In this document: positions 48,219 through 58,684 of the stretch, one piece after another
Position numbering within the stretch: the stretch's first letter is position 1
Layout: each line of letters starts with the position of its first letter
Source of the DNA: an uncultured Dorea sp.
GTDB taxonomy: Bacteria > Bacillota > Clostridia > Lachnospirales > Lachnospiraceae
Direction: 5' to 3'
DNA length: 64,000 bases
NCBI GenBank assembly: GCA_947063855.1
Contig: CAMSTW010000001.1
Location: 59,466 to 123,465, forward strand
Notes under the pieces: generated by a model
Seen by the model: only the letters and a program-made list of their open reading frames with translations
Told to the model about the DNA's origin: nothing
The model's database searches: none
Translations under genes and position numbers: made by a program

Positions 48219-49454
48219 TTATAATCCTTCAAATGGCTCCTTATCGGATCCGCATAATCCTTCCCAGGTAATCTCATGATACCGCTCTGGATCCGTATCT
48301 CCCTCAGAAGACACCAGAAGCACTTGAGAATCTGCGTCAAGCTTCAAGGCGTCCTTAAGTTCCTGATATTCCGGCTTCGTCATCAGCGCATGAACCAGCC
48401 CCATGGTCACAGAGCCTGATTCTCCGGATATCACCTGCCGGTCCCCCCTGACCGGGGCCGCATAGATACGGGAACCATTCGCACTCACCCAGTCCGGACA
48501 GGAAACAAAAGCATCCGCATGATTCCTCAGGATATCCCAGGAGACCGTGTTCGCCTCGCCGCAGGCAAGCCCGGCCATGATCGTAAGCATATCTCCGGTC
48601 ACATCCACGCGGTTTCCGTCGCCCTGCATGGCCGAACGGTAGAGGCAGTCAGCCGCATTCGCTTCCACGACCACCATCACCGGCGGATTCTCTTTAAATC
48701 TGTTGGCAAAGTATCCGATCACCGCGCCTGCGAGAGAGCCGACGCCTGCCTGGATGAAGATATGCGTCGGCCGGCAGCCGTCTGCTTCCAACTGCTGATC
48801 CGCCTCCATGGCAAGTGTCCCGTATCCCTGCATGATCCAGGTAGGGATCTCTTCATATCCTTCCCATGCCGTATCCTGCACCATGATCCCATGCTCCGTA
48901 TTCTCAGCCTCCTTTGCGGCCATACGCACGCAGTCGTCATAATTCAGATCTTCGATCGTAACCTCGGCATTTTCTTTGGCGATATTCTGCAGCCTGGTCT
49001 GGGTCGTGCCCTTTGGCATCCTGACCACACATTTCTGTCCAAGCTTGTTAGCCGCCCATGCAATCCCGCGTCCGTGGTTGCCGTCCGTTGCCGTGAAGAA
49101 GGTCGCCTGCCCGAATTCTTCCTTAAGCTTCTGGGAAGTAAGCACGTGATAAGGAATCTCGCTGACATCCTTATGAAGCTGCTGCGCCATGTACCTGGCG
49201 ATGGCATAAGATCCGCCCAGGACCTTGAAGGCGTTCAGCCCGAAGCGGTAAGACTCATCCTTCACATACAGCCGCTTAAGTCCCAGATACTCAGCCAGCC
49301 CCGACAGCCGTGTCAGAGGCGTCACCTCATACTGCGGAAAGCTCTTATGGAAATCCCCCGCCTTCTTCATCTCCTCCACAGACATATTCTGAACCTGCTT
49401 ATCCTCACTCCTGGCAATATGATTCAGCGTCCATTTCAATTCTCTGTTACCCAT
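48219..49454 (-). CDS. ygeX: Diaminopropionate ammonia-lyase
   Basis: PLP lyase: SYRFGLNAFKVLGGSYA, ATDGNHGRGIAWAA, FIQAGVGSLAGAV. Confidence 0.93.
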   Translation of the reverse strand: MGNRELKWTLNHIARSEDKQVQNMSVEEMKKAGDFHKSFPQYEVTPLTRLSGLAEYLGLKRLYVKDESYRFGLNAFKVLGGSYAIARYMAQQLHKDVSEIPYHVLTSQKLKEEFGQATFFTATDGNHGRGIAWAANKLGQKCVVRMPKGTTQTRLQNIAKENAEVTIEDLNYDDCVRMAAKEAENTEHGIMVQDTAWEGYEEIPTWIMQGYGTLAMEADQQLEADGCRPTHIFIQAGVGSLAGAVIGYFANRFKENPPVMVVVEANAADCLYRSAMQGDGNRVDVTGDMLTIMAGLACGEANTVSWDILRNHADAFVSCPDWVSANGSRIYAAPVRGDRQVISGESGSVTMGLVHALMTKPEYQELKDALKLDADSQVLLVSSEGDTDPERYHEITWEGLCGSDKEPFEGL

Positions 49455-49475
49455 GTTAAAATCCTCCTGTCGATT

Positions 49476-50126
49476 CTACTTGTTGATATCTACATAACTG
49501 TAGAGTGTATACTTGGAGATACCAAAATATTTTGCAACTTTATCTCCTGACTTTGTTATAAGGAAGGCGCCTGCGTCATTAAGGAAATTAATCGCCTTAA
49601 TCTTATCCTCCTTCGTCATAAGAGGCACAGGGACTCCCACCAGGGCAACGGACTGTTCGATCAGTTCGGACAACAGCTTGTTAACATCATGAGTGATCAT
49701 ACTGGGTGAACCGGTTTCCTGCTCTTTTTCACCGGGCTTCGTACAGCTGGTAAGAGCATGGATGCTGTTCTCTATCGCCAGAAGATTCGTGATATCGTAA
49801 TTGATGGAAAGTATGTAGTGCAGGTCTCCGTTGTCATCATTGATATAGATGGTGCTGGACTTGAAGATCCGTCCCCCCTCTGTCCGGGTCAGATAGGCAA
49901 GCCGGTCCTTTAACGGTCCCTTCTGATGCTTGAGGGCGCTAAGTACGGCGCCGGACGGACCGTCGCCGATCTTCCTGCCGGTAAGGTTCCCGTTCTCAAT
50001 GTGTACGATAGAACTGTTGGCGGAACCGGCAGTGAGATCGTGTACAACAATCTCGCAGTTCTCGCCGAATTGTGCTGCAAGTCCGGCCGCTATCTGCTTT
50101 AACATATCTAGTCTGGAAATAGCCAT
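49476..50126 (-). CDS. YheO/DauR-type PAS + HTH transcriptional regulator
   Basis: Domain order and motif IVVHDLTAGSANSSIVHIENGNLTGRKIGDGP; C-terminal HTH. Confidence 0.85.
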   Translation of the reverse strand: MAISRLDMLKQIAAGLAAQFGENCEIVVHDLTAGSANSSIVHIENGNLTGRKIGDGPSGAVLSALKHQKGPLKDRLAYLTRTEGGRIFKSSTIYINDDNGDLHYILSINYDITNLLAIENSIHALTSCTKPGEKEQETGSPSMITHDVNKLLSELIEQSVALVGVPVPLMTKEDKIKAINFLNDAGAFLITKSGDKVAKYFGISKYTLYSYVDINK

Positions 50127-50215
50127 GTGATACCTCCTTTTTGAATAGGTACGTTTTTACTGGTCTCTCTACCTCCATCATAACAGAAAAAAATAAAAAA
50201 GCAATAGAAAAATAC

Positions 50216-50331
50216 AAAAATTTTTAGGTAAGAAAAAATATTTTTGCATCAGGATTTATACAAACCCAGTAAACATGAGGGATTGCGTTGCGTTGTGATA
50301 AAAAATTTTTGTATAACAAAAAAATATTTGA
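50216..50331. promoter_or_regulatory. Two ~30-bp AT-rich direct repeats in divergent regulator/permease promoter region
   Basis: AAAAATTTTT-(8)-AAAAATATTT near 50216 and again near 50301. Confidence 0.45.
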
Positions 50332-50536
50332 GAATTGGATTGAATTTTGAGCAATTTGATGCTATTATAGAATCAACAGGAACGGAAATTGTTAAAATTA
50401 ATGAAAGAATGTGAACGGCTGCAAGATTGGTCTCTCTGAAATTACTAATTTTACCAGACGTTGACATAGGTTGAAAGTGCAGGGCAAAGTAAGAAAAGAA
50501 TAAGAAGAGGTGTAAGAGAAGAAGGAGAGAATAAGA

Positions 50537-51904
50537 ATGAGTAAAGGAGCAATGAGCGGAACATCAGATGCATTGTTTAAGGTTGACGGGAAGCCTTCGC
50601 CTTCGCAGGCAATTCCCCTGGCGCTGCAGCACGTAGTGGCGATGATCGTAGGATGTGTGACCCCGGCGATCATCGTGGCGGGAGTGGCGCAGCTTACGCC
50701 GGCAGATTCGGTAATATTGATACAGGCGGCGCTTGTTATGTCCGCGCTGACGACATTCATCCAGTTGTTCCCGATTCGTAAGGGAGGATGGATGCTGGGA
50801 TCCGGGCTTCCGGTGATCATGGGGATCAGCTTCGCCTATGTGCCGACGATGCAGGCGATTGCGGGAGACTTTGATGTAGCGGCGATTCTGGGGGCGCAGA
50901 TTGTAGGCGGTGTGATAGCGATTGTTGTGGGGATATTTATCAAGCAGATCCGGAAGTTCTTCCCGCCGCTGATCACGGGTACGGTTGTATTTGCCATCGG
51001 CCTTTCGCTGTATCCTACCGCCATCAACTATATGGCGGGCGGCGTCGCAAGTGAGGACTATGGCTCCTGGCAGAACTGGCTGATCGCATTTATCACGCTG
51101 ATTGTCGTCACGGCGCTGAACCATTACGGGAAGGGGATATGGAAGTTATCTTCTATCTTAATAGGTATTGCGGCAGGATATGTGATTGCATTCTTCTTTG
51201 GGATGATAGATTTCTCATCCGTGGCGTCGGCGTCATTTTTCCAGCTCCCAGGGGTGGGGCATTTTGGGATCCGGTTCGAGCCTTCCTCGTGTGTGGCGAT
51301 CGGGGTACTCTTTGCCATCAATTCCATTCAGGCGATCGGCGATTTCTCGGCGACCACCACCGGCGGACTGGACCGGATGCCTACGGATGAAGAGCTGAAC
51401 GGCGGGATTGTGGCGTACGGGATCAGCAACATCCTGTGTGCATTCTTCGGAGGACTTCCGACTGCTACATACAGCCAGAATGTCGGGATTGTGGCGTCCA
51501 CCAAGGTGGTGGCCAGGAGAGTATTTGCGATGGCGGCAGGGATCCTTCTGGTGGCGGGGCTGATCCCGAAGTTTTCTTCCATATTGACAACCATTCCCTC
51601 ATGCGTGCTTGGCGGGGCGACCGTGTCGGTGTTCGCCTCCATCGCGATGACAGGAGTGAAACTTATCACGGCGTCGCCGATGAATTACCGCAACACGACA
51701 ATCGTGGGGCTTGCCATAGCCCTTGGAATGGGGATCACCGAGGCAAACGCGGCTCTGGCGGCGTTTCCGGAGTGGGTGACGACAATCTTCGGAAAGTCTC
51801 CGGTCGTACTGGCGACGATCACAGCGATTGTGCTGAACCTGCTGCTCCCCAAGAACATGCTGTTGGAAGAGGAAGAAGCGCTGCTTAGAGAGCAGGAGAA
51901 GTAG
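50537..51904 (+). CDS. NCS2 family purine (xanthine/urate-like) permease
   Basis: ALQHVVAMIVGCVTPAIIVAG; GGLPTATYSQNVGIVASTKV. Confidence 0.93.
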   Translation: MSKGAMSGTSDALFKVDGKPSPSQAIPLALQHVVAMIVGCVTPAIIVAGVAQLTPADSVILIQAALVMSALTTFIQLFPIRKGGWMLGSGLPVIMGISFAYVPTMQAIAGDFDVAAILGAQIVGGVIAIVVGIFIKQIRKFFPPLITGTVVFAIGLSLYPTAINYMAGGVASEDYGSWQNWLIAFITLIVVTALNHYGKGIWKLSSILIGIAAGYVIAFFFGMIDFSSVASASFFQLPGVGHFGIRFEPSSCVAIGVLFAINSIQAIGDFSATTTGGLDRMPTDEELNGGIVAYGISNILCAFFGGLPTATYSQNVGIVASTKVVARRVFAMAAGILLVAGLIPKFSSILTTIPSCVLGGATVSVFASIAMTGVKLITASPMNYRNTTIVGLAIALGMGITEANAALAAFPEWVTTIFGKSPVVLATITAIVLNLLLPKNMLLEEEEALLREQEK

Positions 51905-51943
51905 AACATTTGCAGCATTCAAGTGCAGAAGGAGGACATGAAT

Positions 51944-53275
51944 ATGTTATTGATAGGAAATGGAAAGACAATTACCAGAGACGATAGTCTCCCATTTATA
52001 GAGAACGGAGCCGTAGCGATAGACGGCACGAAGATCGTATCCGTCGGAGAGACCGGCACATTGAAGGAGAGATATAAGGACGCCGAATTCATTGACGCAA
52101 AAGGCGGGCTGATCATGCCGGCGTTCATCAACGCCCATGAGCATATCTACAGCGCCATGGCAAGGGGGCTCAGTATCAAAGGCTACAACCCGCAGGGGTT
52201 CCTGGATATCCTGGACGGACAATGGTGGACCATCGACCGGAAGCTGACCCTTGCACAGACCAGATACAGCGCGGTGGATACCATGATATCCTGTATCCGC
52301 AACGGCGTGACGACCATATTTGACCATCATGCAAGCTTCGGCCATATCAGGGACAGTCTGTTCACCATCGCCGACGTGGCAAAGGAATTGGGCGTGCGTT
52401 CCTGTCTCTGCTATGAGATCTCAGACAGGGACGGCATGGATAAGGCGAGAGAAGCCGTGATGGAGAATGCAGATTTTATCCGCTATGCCCTCAAGGATGA
52501 TTCCGGGCTGCTCGCCGGGATGATGGGGATGCACGCACAGTTCACCATATCCGACGAGACGATGGAGCTGGCGGCGGCGAATAAGCCGGAGGGCGTGGGC
52601 TATCACATTCATGTGGCAGAAGGGATCGAGGATCTCCATGACTGTCTGAAAAGATGCGGCAAACGGATCGTCGACAGGCTGATGGATTTTAACATTCTCG
52701 GTGAGAAGACGCTGCTTGGGCACTGTATCTACATCAACTCCCATGAGATGGATCTGATCAGGGATACGGATACCATGGTGGTACATAATCCGGAGTCCAA
52801 CATGGGCAATGCCTGCGGCTGTCCGCCCACCATGGAGCTTGTGCACAGGGGTATCCTTACCGGACTTGGAACCGACGGCTATACCCACGACATGACCGAA
52901 TCCTATAAGGTGGCGAATGTACTTCACAAGCATCACCTGTGCGACGCCAATGCGGCGTGGAGCGAGGTGCCGCAGATGCTCTTTCAGAATAACGCGGCGA
53001 TTGCAAACCGTTACTTTAAGACGCCCCTTGGCGTACTAAGGGAAGGCGCGGCAGGAGACGTAATCGTGGCAGACTACAACCCGCCGACACACCTGGACGC
53101 GGACAACATCAACGGTCACATCCTCTTTGGAATGACCGGACGCGACGTAGTGACCACGGTCGGCAATGGAAAAGTCCTGATGAAAGACCGTGAGGTACAG
53201 GTCATTGACGTAGAGGAAGCCATGGCAAAATGCAGGGAGGAATCAGGGAAATTATGGAAAGAAATAAACGGATAA
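51944..53275 (+). CDS. ssnA: Putative aminohydrolase SsnA
   Basis: PAFINAHEHIYSAMARGLSIKGYNPQGFLDILDGQWWTIDRKL; amidohydrolase fold. Confidence 0.93.
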   Translation: MLLIGNGKTITRDDSLPFIENGAVAIDGTKIVSVGETGTLKERYKDAEFIDAKGGLIMPAFINAHEHIYSAMARGLSIKGYNPQGFLDILDGQWWTIDRKLTLAQTRYSAVDTMISCIRNGVTTIFDHHASFGHIRDSLFTIADVAKELGVRSCLCYEISDRDGMDKAREAVMENADFIRYALKDDSGLLAGMMGMHAQFTISDETMELAAANKPEGVGYHIHVAEGIEDLHDCLKRCGKRIVDRLMDFNILGEKTLLGHCIYINSHEMDLIRDTDTMVVHNPESNMGNACGCPPTMELVHRGILTGLGTDGYTHDMTESYKVANVLHKHHLCDANAAWSEVPQMLFQNNAAIANRYFKTPLGVLREGAAGDVIVADYNPPTHLDADNINGHILFGMTGRDVVTTVGNGKVLMKDREVQVIDVEEAMAKCREESGKLWKEING

Positions 53276-53338
53276 GAAGCCAGGGATGTAAAGAAAGATC
53301 AAAAGGAGAATAAAAGGAGAATAAAAGGAGAACAAGAT

Positions 53339-56323
53339 ATGAGTGATAGTATGACATGTATGCCCTTCGAACAATTATTGAATTGGATCAGAACAGAGCA
53401 TGATGAGAAAGGAACTGTATTTGGAGTACACAGACCATACACAGCAGACCCCGAAAAGGCGCTTACCATCTTCGGCCGGAAGCTTGAGACGCCCATCGGC
53501 CCGGCGGCAGGCCCCAACAGCCAGCTCGCCCAGAACATTGCCGCATCCTACTATGCAGGGAGCCGCTTCTTCGAATTGAAGACCGTCCAGATCATGGACG
53601 GCGCCGAGCTTGCGGCATGTGTGAATAAGCCGTGTATCAAGGCGGAAGACGAATGCTACAACTGCGAGTGGTCCACGGAGCTCTATGTACCCCAGGCGCA
53701 GGAGGAGTATATCAAGGCATGGTTCCTGAATGCATTCATGGCGAAGGAGTACGGGCTTGGGAGCATGGACGGCTTCCAGTTCAACATCAGTGTCGGCTAC
53801 GATCTCGCCGGTATCAAGTCAGAGAAGATCGACACATTTATAGAATGTATGAAGGATGCAAAGAAGACGGATACATTCAGGGAGTGTAAGGAAGCGCTTC
53901 TTGCACACGCAGACGAGTATGAGAACGTGACAAGAGAGGATATCGAGAACATTTCCCCGTATATCTGTAACTCTGCCACCATCTCCACCCTGCACGGCTG
54001 CCCGCCCCAGGAGATTGAAAGCATCGCAGACTATCTGCTGACAGAGAAGAAGCTCCATACCTTCATCAAATGCAACCCGACCCTGCTTGGGTATGAATTT
54101 GCCCGCGGGACACTGGACCGGATGGGGTATGACTATATCGCCTTTGGGAGATTCCATTTTGACGACGATCTCCAGTACGCCGACGCGGTGCCCATGCTCA
54201 CAAGACTGATGAAGCTTTCCGGGGAGATGCATCTGGAATTCGGTGTGAAGATCACCAATACCTTCCCGGTGGATGTGAAGGCGGGCGAGCTTCCAAGCGA
54301 AGAGATGTATATGTCAGGGAAATCTCTGTTCCCGCTCTCCATATCTCTGGCGGCAAGATTATCCAGGGAATTCGGCGGAAAGCTTCGGATCGCGTATTCC
54401 GGCGGAGCGGATGCATTTAATATAGAAAGGATCGTAGGAAGCGGAGTATGGCCGGTGACGGTGGCGACCACGATCCTGAAGCCGGGCGGTTACCAGAGGC
54501 TTTCCCAGATGGCAGAGTCCTTAGACGCCATGGGCGTGAAGCCTTTTGCGGGAATCGACGTGCCGGCGCTTGACAGACTGGCAGAGGACGCCGTCACAGA
54601 TCCGCACCATGTGAAGCCTGCGAAGCTTCCGGTCTCCAGAAAATCAGGGGAGAGAGTGCCGCTGCTTGACTGCTATACGGCGCCTTGTGAAGATGCATGT
54701 CCCATTCATCAGGAGATTACGACTTACGTGAAGCTTGCAGGAGAAGGGAAATACAAAGAGGCTTTAGAGGTGATCCTGAATAAGAATGCGCTGCCCTTCA
54801 TCACGGGTACGATCTGTGCACATGGATGCCAGAGCCACTGTAACCGCAGCTTCTACGAGACGCCGGTACAGATTCGTGATACCAAGCTTATCTGTGCGCA
54901 GAAGGCGTATGATGCAGTCATAGACGCTGTGAAGCCTCTGGGCAGTTGTGACAGGAAGGTTGCGGTCGTGGGCGGCGGTCCGTCCGGTATGGCGGCTGCG
55001 TTCTATCTGGCACGGATGGGCGTGGACGTAACGATTTATGAGAAACGGAGCCGGCTGGGAGGAATCGTAAGCGCGGTCATTCCGGATTTCCGTATTGACG
55101 ACAGCGTGATTGATAAGGATGTATCGCTTCTTAAAAAGCTGGGCGTGAAGATTCTTACCGATACTTGTGCGCCGGATGTGGCAGAGCTTAAAGAAACGTA
55201 TGACGACGTGGTTCTTGCCGTGGGCGCCTATGAGCGCGGCGAATTAAGGCTGGAAGGCAAAGAGGCGGTCAACGCTCTGGCGTTCCTGGAAGAGTTCAAC
55301 CAGAAGAAAGGGAAAGCAGAGCCTGGGAAACAGGTAGTCGTGATTGGCGGCGGCAATACGGCGATGGATACGGCAAGGGCGGCGAAACGGTGTGAAGGCG
55401 TAGAGCATGTTTATCTGGTGTACAGAAGGACCAGGCGGTATATGCCTGCCGATGAGCATGAGCTTCTCCTTGCGCTTAAGGACGGCGTGGAATTTAAGGA
55501 ATTACTGGCGCCTGTCAGAGTGGAGGACGGGAATCTCATCTGTAAGGTGACGAAGCTTGGAGAGCCGGATGCATCCGGCCGTGCGGGCGTCGTTGAGACG
55601 GAGGAGACTATAGCGATCCCGGCAGATACCGTGATTGCCGCAGTCGGCGAACGGGTTCCCACCAGCTATTATACGGCCAATGGACTGCTGGTGGATGACC
55701 GCGGCCGTGCGAAGACCAGTGAGAATCTTGAGAGCAGTGTATCCGGCGTGTATGTCATCGGCGACGGCCTGTTGGGTCCGTCTCTGGTGGTTAAGGGGAT
55801 GGCGGACGCGATGAAGGCCGCCGAAGCCATTGTCGGCGCGCCGGTGACCAAAGACCGGAGCGAACCGGCAGATAAGACCGTTATTTACCAGAAGAAGGGC
55901 GTCCTTAGAGAGCCGGGAAATGGAGCCGAATCGAACCGCTGTCTGGGCTGTTCTACCGTATGTGAGAACTGTGTGGACGTATGCCCCAACAGAGCCAATA
56001 TCTCGGTAAAGGTTCCGGGGATGGAAAAAGAGCAGGTGATCCATGTAGACTATATGTGTAACGAATGCGGAAACTGTAAGATATTCTGTCCGTATGCAAG
56101 CGTGCCGTATCTGGATAAATTCACGCTGTTTGCGGACGAGGCAGGCATGGCGGACAGCAAGAACGACGGATTTGCGGTTCTTGACAGGGATGCGCTTATG
56201 TGTAAGGTCAGATATATAGGAAATGAGATGGTCTGGAAGAAAGGGGAAGAGACAGCGCTTCCGGAAGGATTGCAGAGGCTGATCGAGGCGGTTGTCAGGG
56301 ATTACGCGTATCTTCTTGGGTAG
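53339..56323 (+). CDS. ygfK: YgfK, putative selenate reductase/oxidoreductase subunit
   Basis: 994 aa; GltD-like VAVVGGGPSGMAAAFYLARMG, C-terminal Fe-S CNECGNCKIFCPY; cluster context. Confidence 0.93.
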   Translation: MSDSMTCMPFEQLLNWIRTEHDEKGTVFGVHRPYTADPEKALTIFGRKLETPIGPAAGPNSQLAQNIAASYYAGSRFFELKTVQIMDGAELAACVNKPCIKAEDECYNCEWSTELYVPQAQEEYIKAWFLNAFMAKEYGLGSMDGFQFNISVGYDLAGIKSEKIDTFIECMKDAKKTDTFRECKEALLAHADEYENVTREDIENISPYICNSATISTLHGCPPQEIESIADYLLTEKKLHTFIKCNPTLLGYEFARGTLDRMGYDYIAFGRFHFDDDLQYADAVPMLTRLMKLSGEMHLEFGVKITNTFPVDVKAGELPSEEMYMSGKSLFPLSISLAARLSREFGGKLRIAYSGGADAFNIERIVGSGVWPVTVATTILKPGGYQRLSQMAESLDAMGVKPFAGIDVPALDRLAEDAVTDPHHVKPAKLPVSRKSGERVPLLDCYTAPCEDACPIHQEITTYVKLAGEGKYKEALEVILNKNALPFITGTICAHGCQSHCNRSFYETPVQIRDTKLICAQKAYDAVIDAVKPLGSCDRKVAVVGGGPSGMAAAFYLARMGVDVTIYEKRSRLGGIVSAVIPDFRIDDSVIDKDVSLLKKLGVKILTDTCAPDVAELKETYDDVVLAVGAYERGELRLEGKEAVNALAFLEEFNQKKGKAEPGKQVVVIGGGNTAMDTARAAKRCEGVEHVYLVYRRTRRYMPADEHELLLALKDGVEFKELLAPVRVEDGNLICKVTKLGEPDASGRAGVVETEETIAIPADTVIAAVGERVPTSYYTANGLLVDDRGRAKTSENLESSVSGVYVIGDGLLGPSLVVKGMADAMKAAEAIVGAPVTKDRSEPADKTVIYQKKGVLREPGNGAESNRCLGCSTVCENCVDVCPNRANISVKVPGMEKEQVIHVDYMCNECGNCKIFCPYASVPYLDKFTLFADEAGMADSKNDGFAVLDRDALMCKVRYIGNEMVWKKGEETALPEGLQRLIEAVVRDYAYLLG

Positions 56324-56408
56324 CATAATCTGGCGCCGGCGGCGATTGTCCGGCAAGGTTCAAAACAGAGTGGAGAACGTCGGTGGACAGTCAGATGAGG
56401 AGGATCAT

Positions 56409-57806
56409 ATGAGAACGATTATAAAAAACGGACACATTTTCACAGAGGCGGAGGATTATCAGGGAGATATCCTGATCGAGAATGAGAAGATCGTATGTAT
56501 CGGCAGGAATCTCATGCAGGATATGGATATGAACAGGAACGGCGGGGTTGAGGTGATAGACGCCGAAGGCTGCTATGTCCTGCCCGGCGCCGTGGATGTG
56601 CACACGCATATGGATCTGGATGTGGGAACCGCGCGGGCGGTGGATGATTTCTATGACGGGACGGTTGCCGCTGTCTGCGGCGGCACCACCGCGATCGTAG
56701 ACCATATGGCGTTTGGCCCGGCGGGCGTCCCTCTGCATTACCAGTTTGAGGCGTATAAGAAGCTGGCGCAGGGGAAGGCTGTGATTGATTATGGCTTCCA
56801 CGGGACGGCGCAGCATGTGGATGATGAGATCTTAGCCGAACTTGAGACGATGGCTTCGGACGGGATTCCAAGCGTGAAGGTCTATCTGACTTACGGGTTT
56901 AAGCTGAATGACGCCGAGGTGTATAGGATTCTTAAGAAGATGAAGGAGATCGGAGGAGTTACGGCGTTTCACTGTGAGAACCATGACGTGATCGAGTATC
57001 TGAAGCAGAAGTACAGGGACGAAGGATGTACGGCGCCGATCTATCATGCGCTGAGCCGTCCTGCCCTGGCGGAAGCAGAGGCGGTGGGGCGGGTGCTGAA
57101 GCTTGCGCTGCTTGCGGGCGACGCGCCGGTCTATATCGTACATCTGTCCTGCAAGGAGAGCTTAGATGCGGTCCGGGAGGCAAGAAGACGGGGGCAGAAG
57201 AACATATTCGTCGAGACCTGCCCGCAGTATCTGGTGCTGACGGAAGAGTGCTATCGCAGGGAGGATGCCCTGAAATATATCATGTCTCCGCCTCTTAGGA
57301 CGCAGGAGGATTGTGAAGCCCTGTGGGAAGGGCTTGCCGACGGGAGTATCCAGGTGGTTGCGACGGATCATTGTCCGTTTCATTATGGCAGGGAGAAGCA
57401 GATGGGAAAGGATGATTTCACGGCGTGTCCCAACGGTGCGCCCGGAGTGGAAGAGAGGCTTAGTCTGCTGTATTCGGAAGGCGCCGCGAAGGGCCGGATA
57501 TCCATGCATCAGCTGGTGAAGGCGCTCTGTACGGAACCGGCAAGGATCTATGGAATGTATCCAGAGAAGGGAGCGATTCTGCCGGGAGCCGACGGGGATC
57601 TTGTGATCCTGGACCCGAAGGGAGCGTATGTGCTGACGCAGGAGAGGATGCATGGCGCGGTGGATTATACCTGTTATGAGGGATTCCGGATTCAGGGGGA
57701 GATCCGGAAGGTACTGCAGAGAGGCCGGGTGCTTGTGGACGGGCAGAGATTCCTGGGGGAGAGAGGAGGCGGACGGTTTATCCGGCGTGGAGCTTGCCTC
57801 CTCTAA
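56409..57806 (+). CDS. hydA: Dihydropyrimidinase/hydantoinase-like
   Basis: VLPGAVDVHTHMDLDVGT; VKVYLTYGFKLNDAEVYRIL; VATDHCPFHYGREKQMGKDDFT. Confidence 0.92.
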   Translation: MRTIIKNGHIFTEAEDYQGDILIENEKIVCIGRNLMQDMDMNRNGGVEVIDAEGCYVLPGAVDVHTHMDLDVGTARAVDDFYDGTVAAVCGGTTAIVDHMAFGPAGVPLHYQFEAYKKLAQGKAVIDYGFHGTAQHVDDEILAELETMASDGIPSVKVYLTYGFKLNDAEVYRILKKMKEIGGVTAFHCENHDVIEYLKQKYRDEGCTAPIYHALSRPALAEAEAVGRVLKLALLAGDAPVYIVHLSCKESLDAVREARRRGQKNIFVETCPQYLVLTEECYRREDALKYIMSPPLRTQEDCEALWEGLADGSIQVVATDHCPFHYGREKQMGKDDFTACPNGAPGVEERLSLLYSEGAAKGRISMHQLVKALCTEPARIYGMYPEKGAILPGADGDLVILDPKGAYVLTQERMHGAVDYTCYEGFRIQGEIRKVLQRGRVLVDGQRFLGERGGGRFIRRGACLL

Positions 57807-57834
57807 GGGATTGTACAGGAAAGCAGGTGGAAGA

Positions 57835-58671
57835 ATGCGTATACTGATCCGGGGAGCCGGGGATCTGGCTTCGGGAATTGCATATGAGCTGTGGCTTGAG
57901 GGACATGAGATTCTCATGACGGATATCGCGGTTCCGCTTGCTGTCAGGAGAGCAGTTTCCCTCTCGCGTGCCGTTTATGAGGGAGAGGCTCAGGTAGAAG
58001 AGGCGAAAGGGGTGCTGGTGCATAACCTGGGGGAAGCCAGAAGGGCGATAGAGAAAGGGGATATTCCGGTGATCGTGGATGAGAGGGCGTTGATTCGAAA
58101 GGAATATCAGCCGGAGGTTCTTGTGGACGCGATTATGGCGAAGAGGAATACGGGGACGACGATAATGGATGCGCCGCTGGTAGTGGGCGTCGGGCCCGGG
58201 TTTACGGCGGGGGCGGACTGCCATTTTGTGATTGAGACGAAACGGGGACCGGCTCTTGGCAAAGTGATCCGGACAGGGAGCGCCAGGCCCAATACCGGGA
58301 TTCCGGGGGAGGTGGGAGGTTACACGGCAGAACGCCTGATCAGGGCGTCTGCGGATGGACGGATGGAGCCTGTGGCCGGAATCGGGGACCGGGTAGAGAA
58401 GGGGCAGATCGTAGCCTATACAGGCAAAGTTCCGGTGTTTGCGCGGATGTCCGGCGTCGTCCGGGGGATGCTTCAAAAGGACGCCGTGGTGACGAAGGGA
58501 CTCAAGATCGGCGATATTGACGCCAGAGAGATAGAAGCGTACTGCTATCAGATCTCAGATAAGGCGCGGTGTATCGGCCGGGGAGTCTGTCAGGCGGTTG
58601 CCATAGCCGCCTCAGAGAACGTCCGGACAGATGCGTGGAAATGTTTTGAAGATGATGGAAGAACTATGTAA
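57835..58671 (+). CDS. yqeB: Selenium-dependent molybdenum cofactor biosynthesis protein YqeB
   Basis: MRILIRGAGDLASGIAYELWLEGHEILMTDIAVPLAVRRAVSLSRAVYEG. Confidence 0.92.
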   Translation: MRILIRGAGDLASGIAYELWLEGHEILMTDIAVPLAVRRAVSLSRAVYEGEAQVEEAKGVLVHNLGEARRAIEKGDIPVIVDERALIRKEYQPEVLVDAIMAKRNTGTTIMDAPLVVGVGPGFTAGADCHFVIETKRGPALGKVIRTGSARPNTGIPGEVGGYTAERLIRASADGRMEPVAGIGDRVEKGQIVAYTGKVPVFARMSGVVRGMLQKDAVVTKGLKIGDIDAREIEAYCYQISDKARCIGRGVCQAVAIAASENVRTDAWKCFEDDGRTM

Positions 58672-58684
58672 AGAAGGTGAGAAT

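Noticed and set aside
48519-49550. 343-aa plus-strand ORF opposite ygeX
   Set aside because: Shadow ORF of a clear PLP lyase; His/Arg/Leu-rich nonsense composition.
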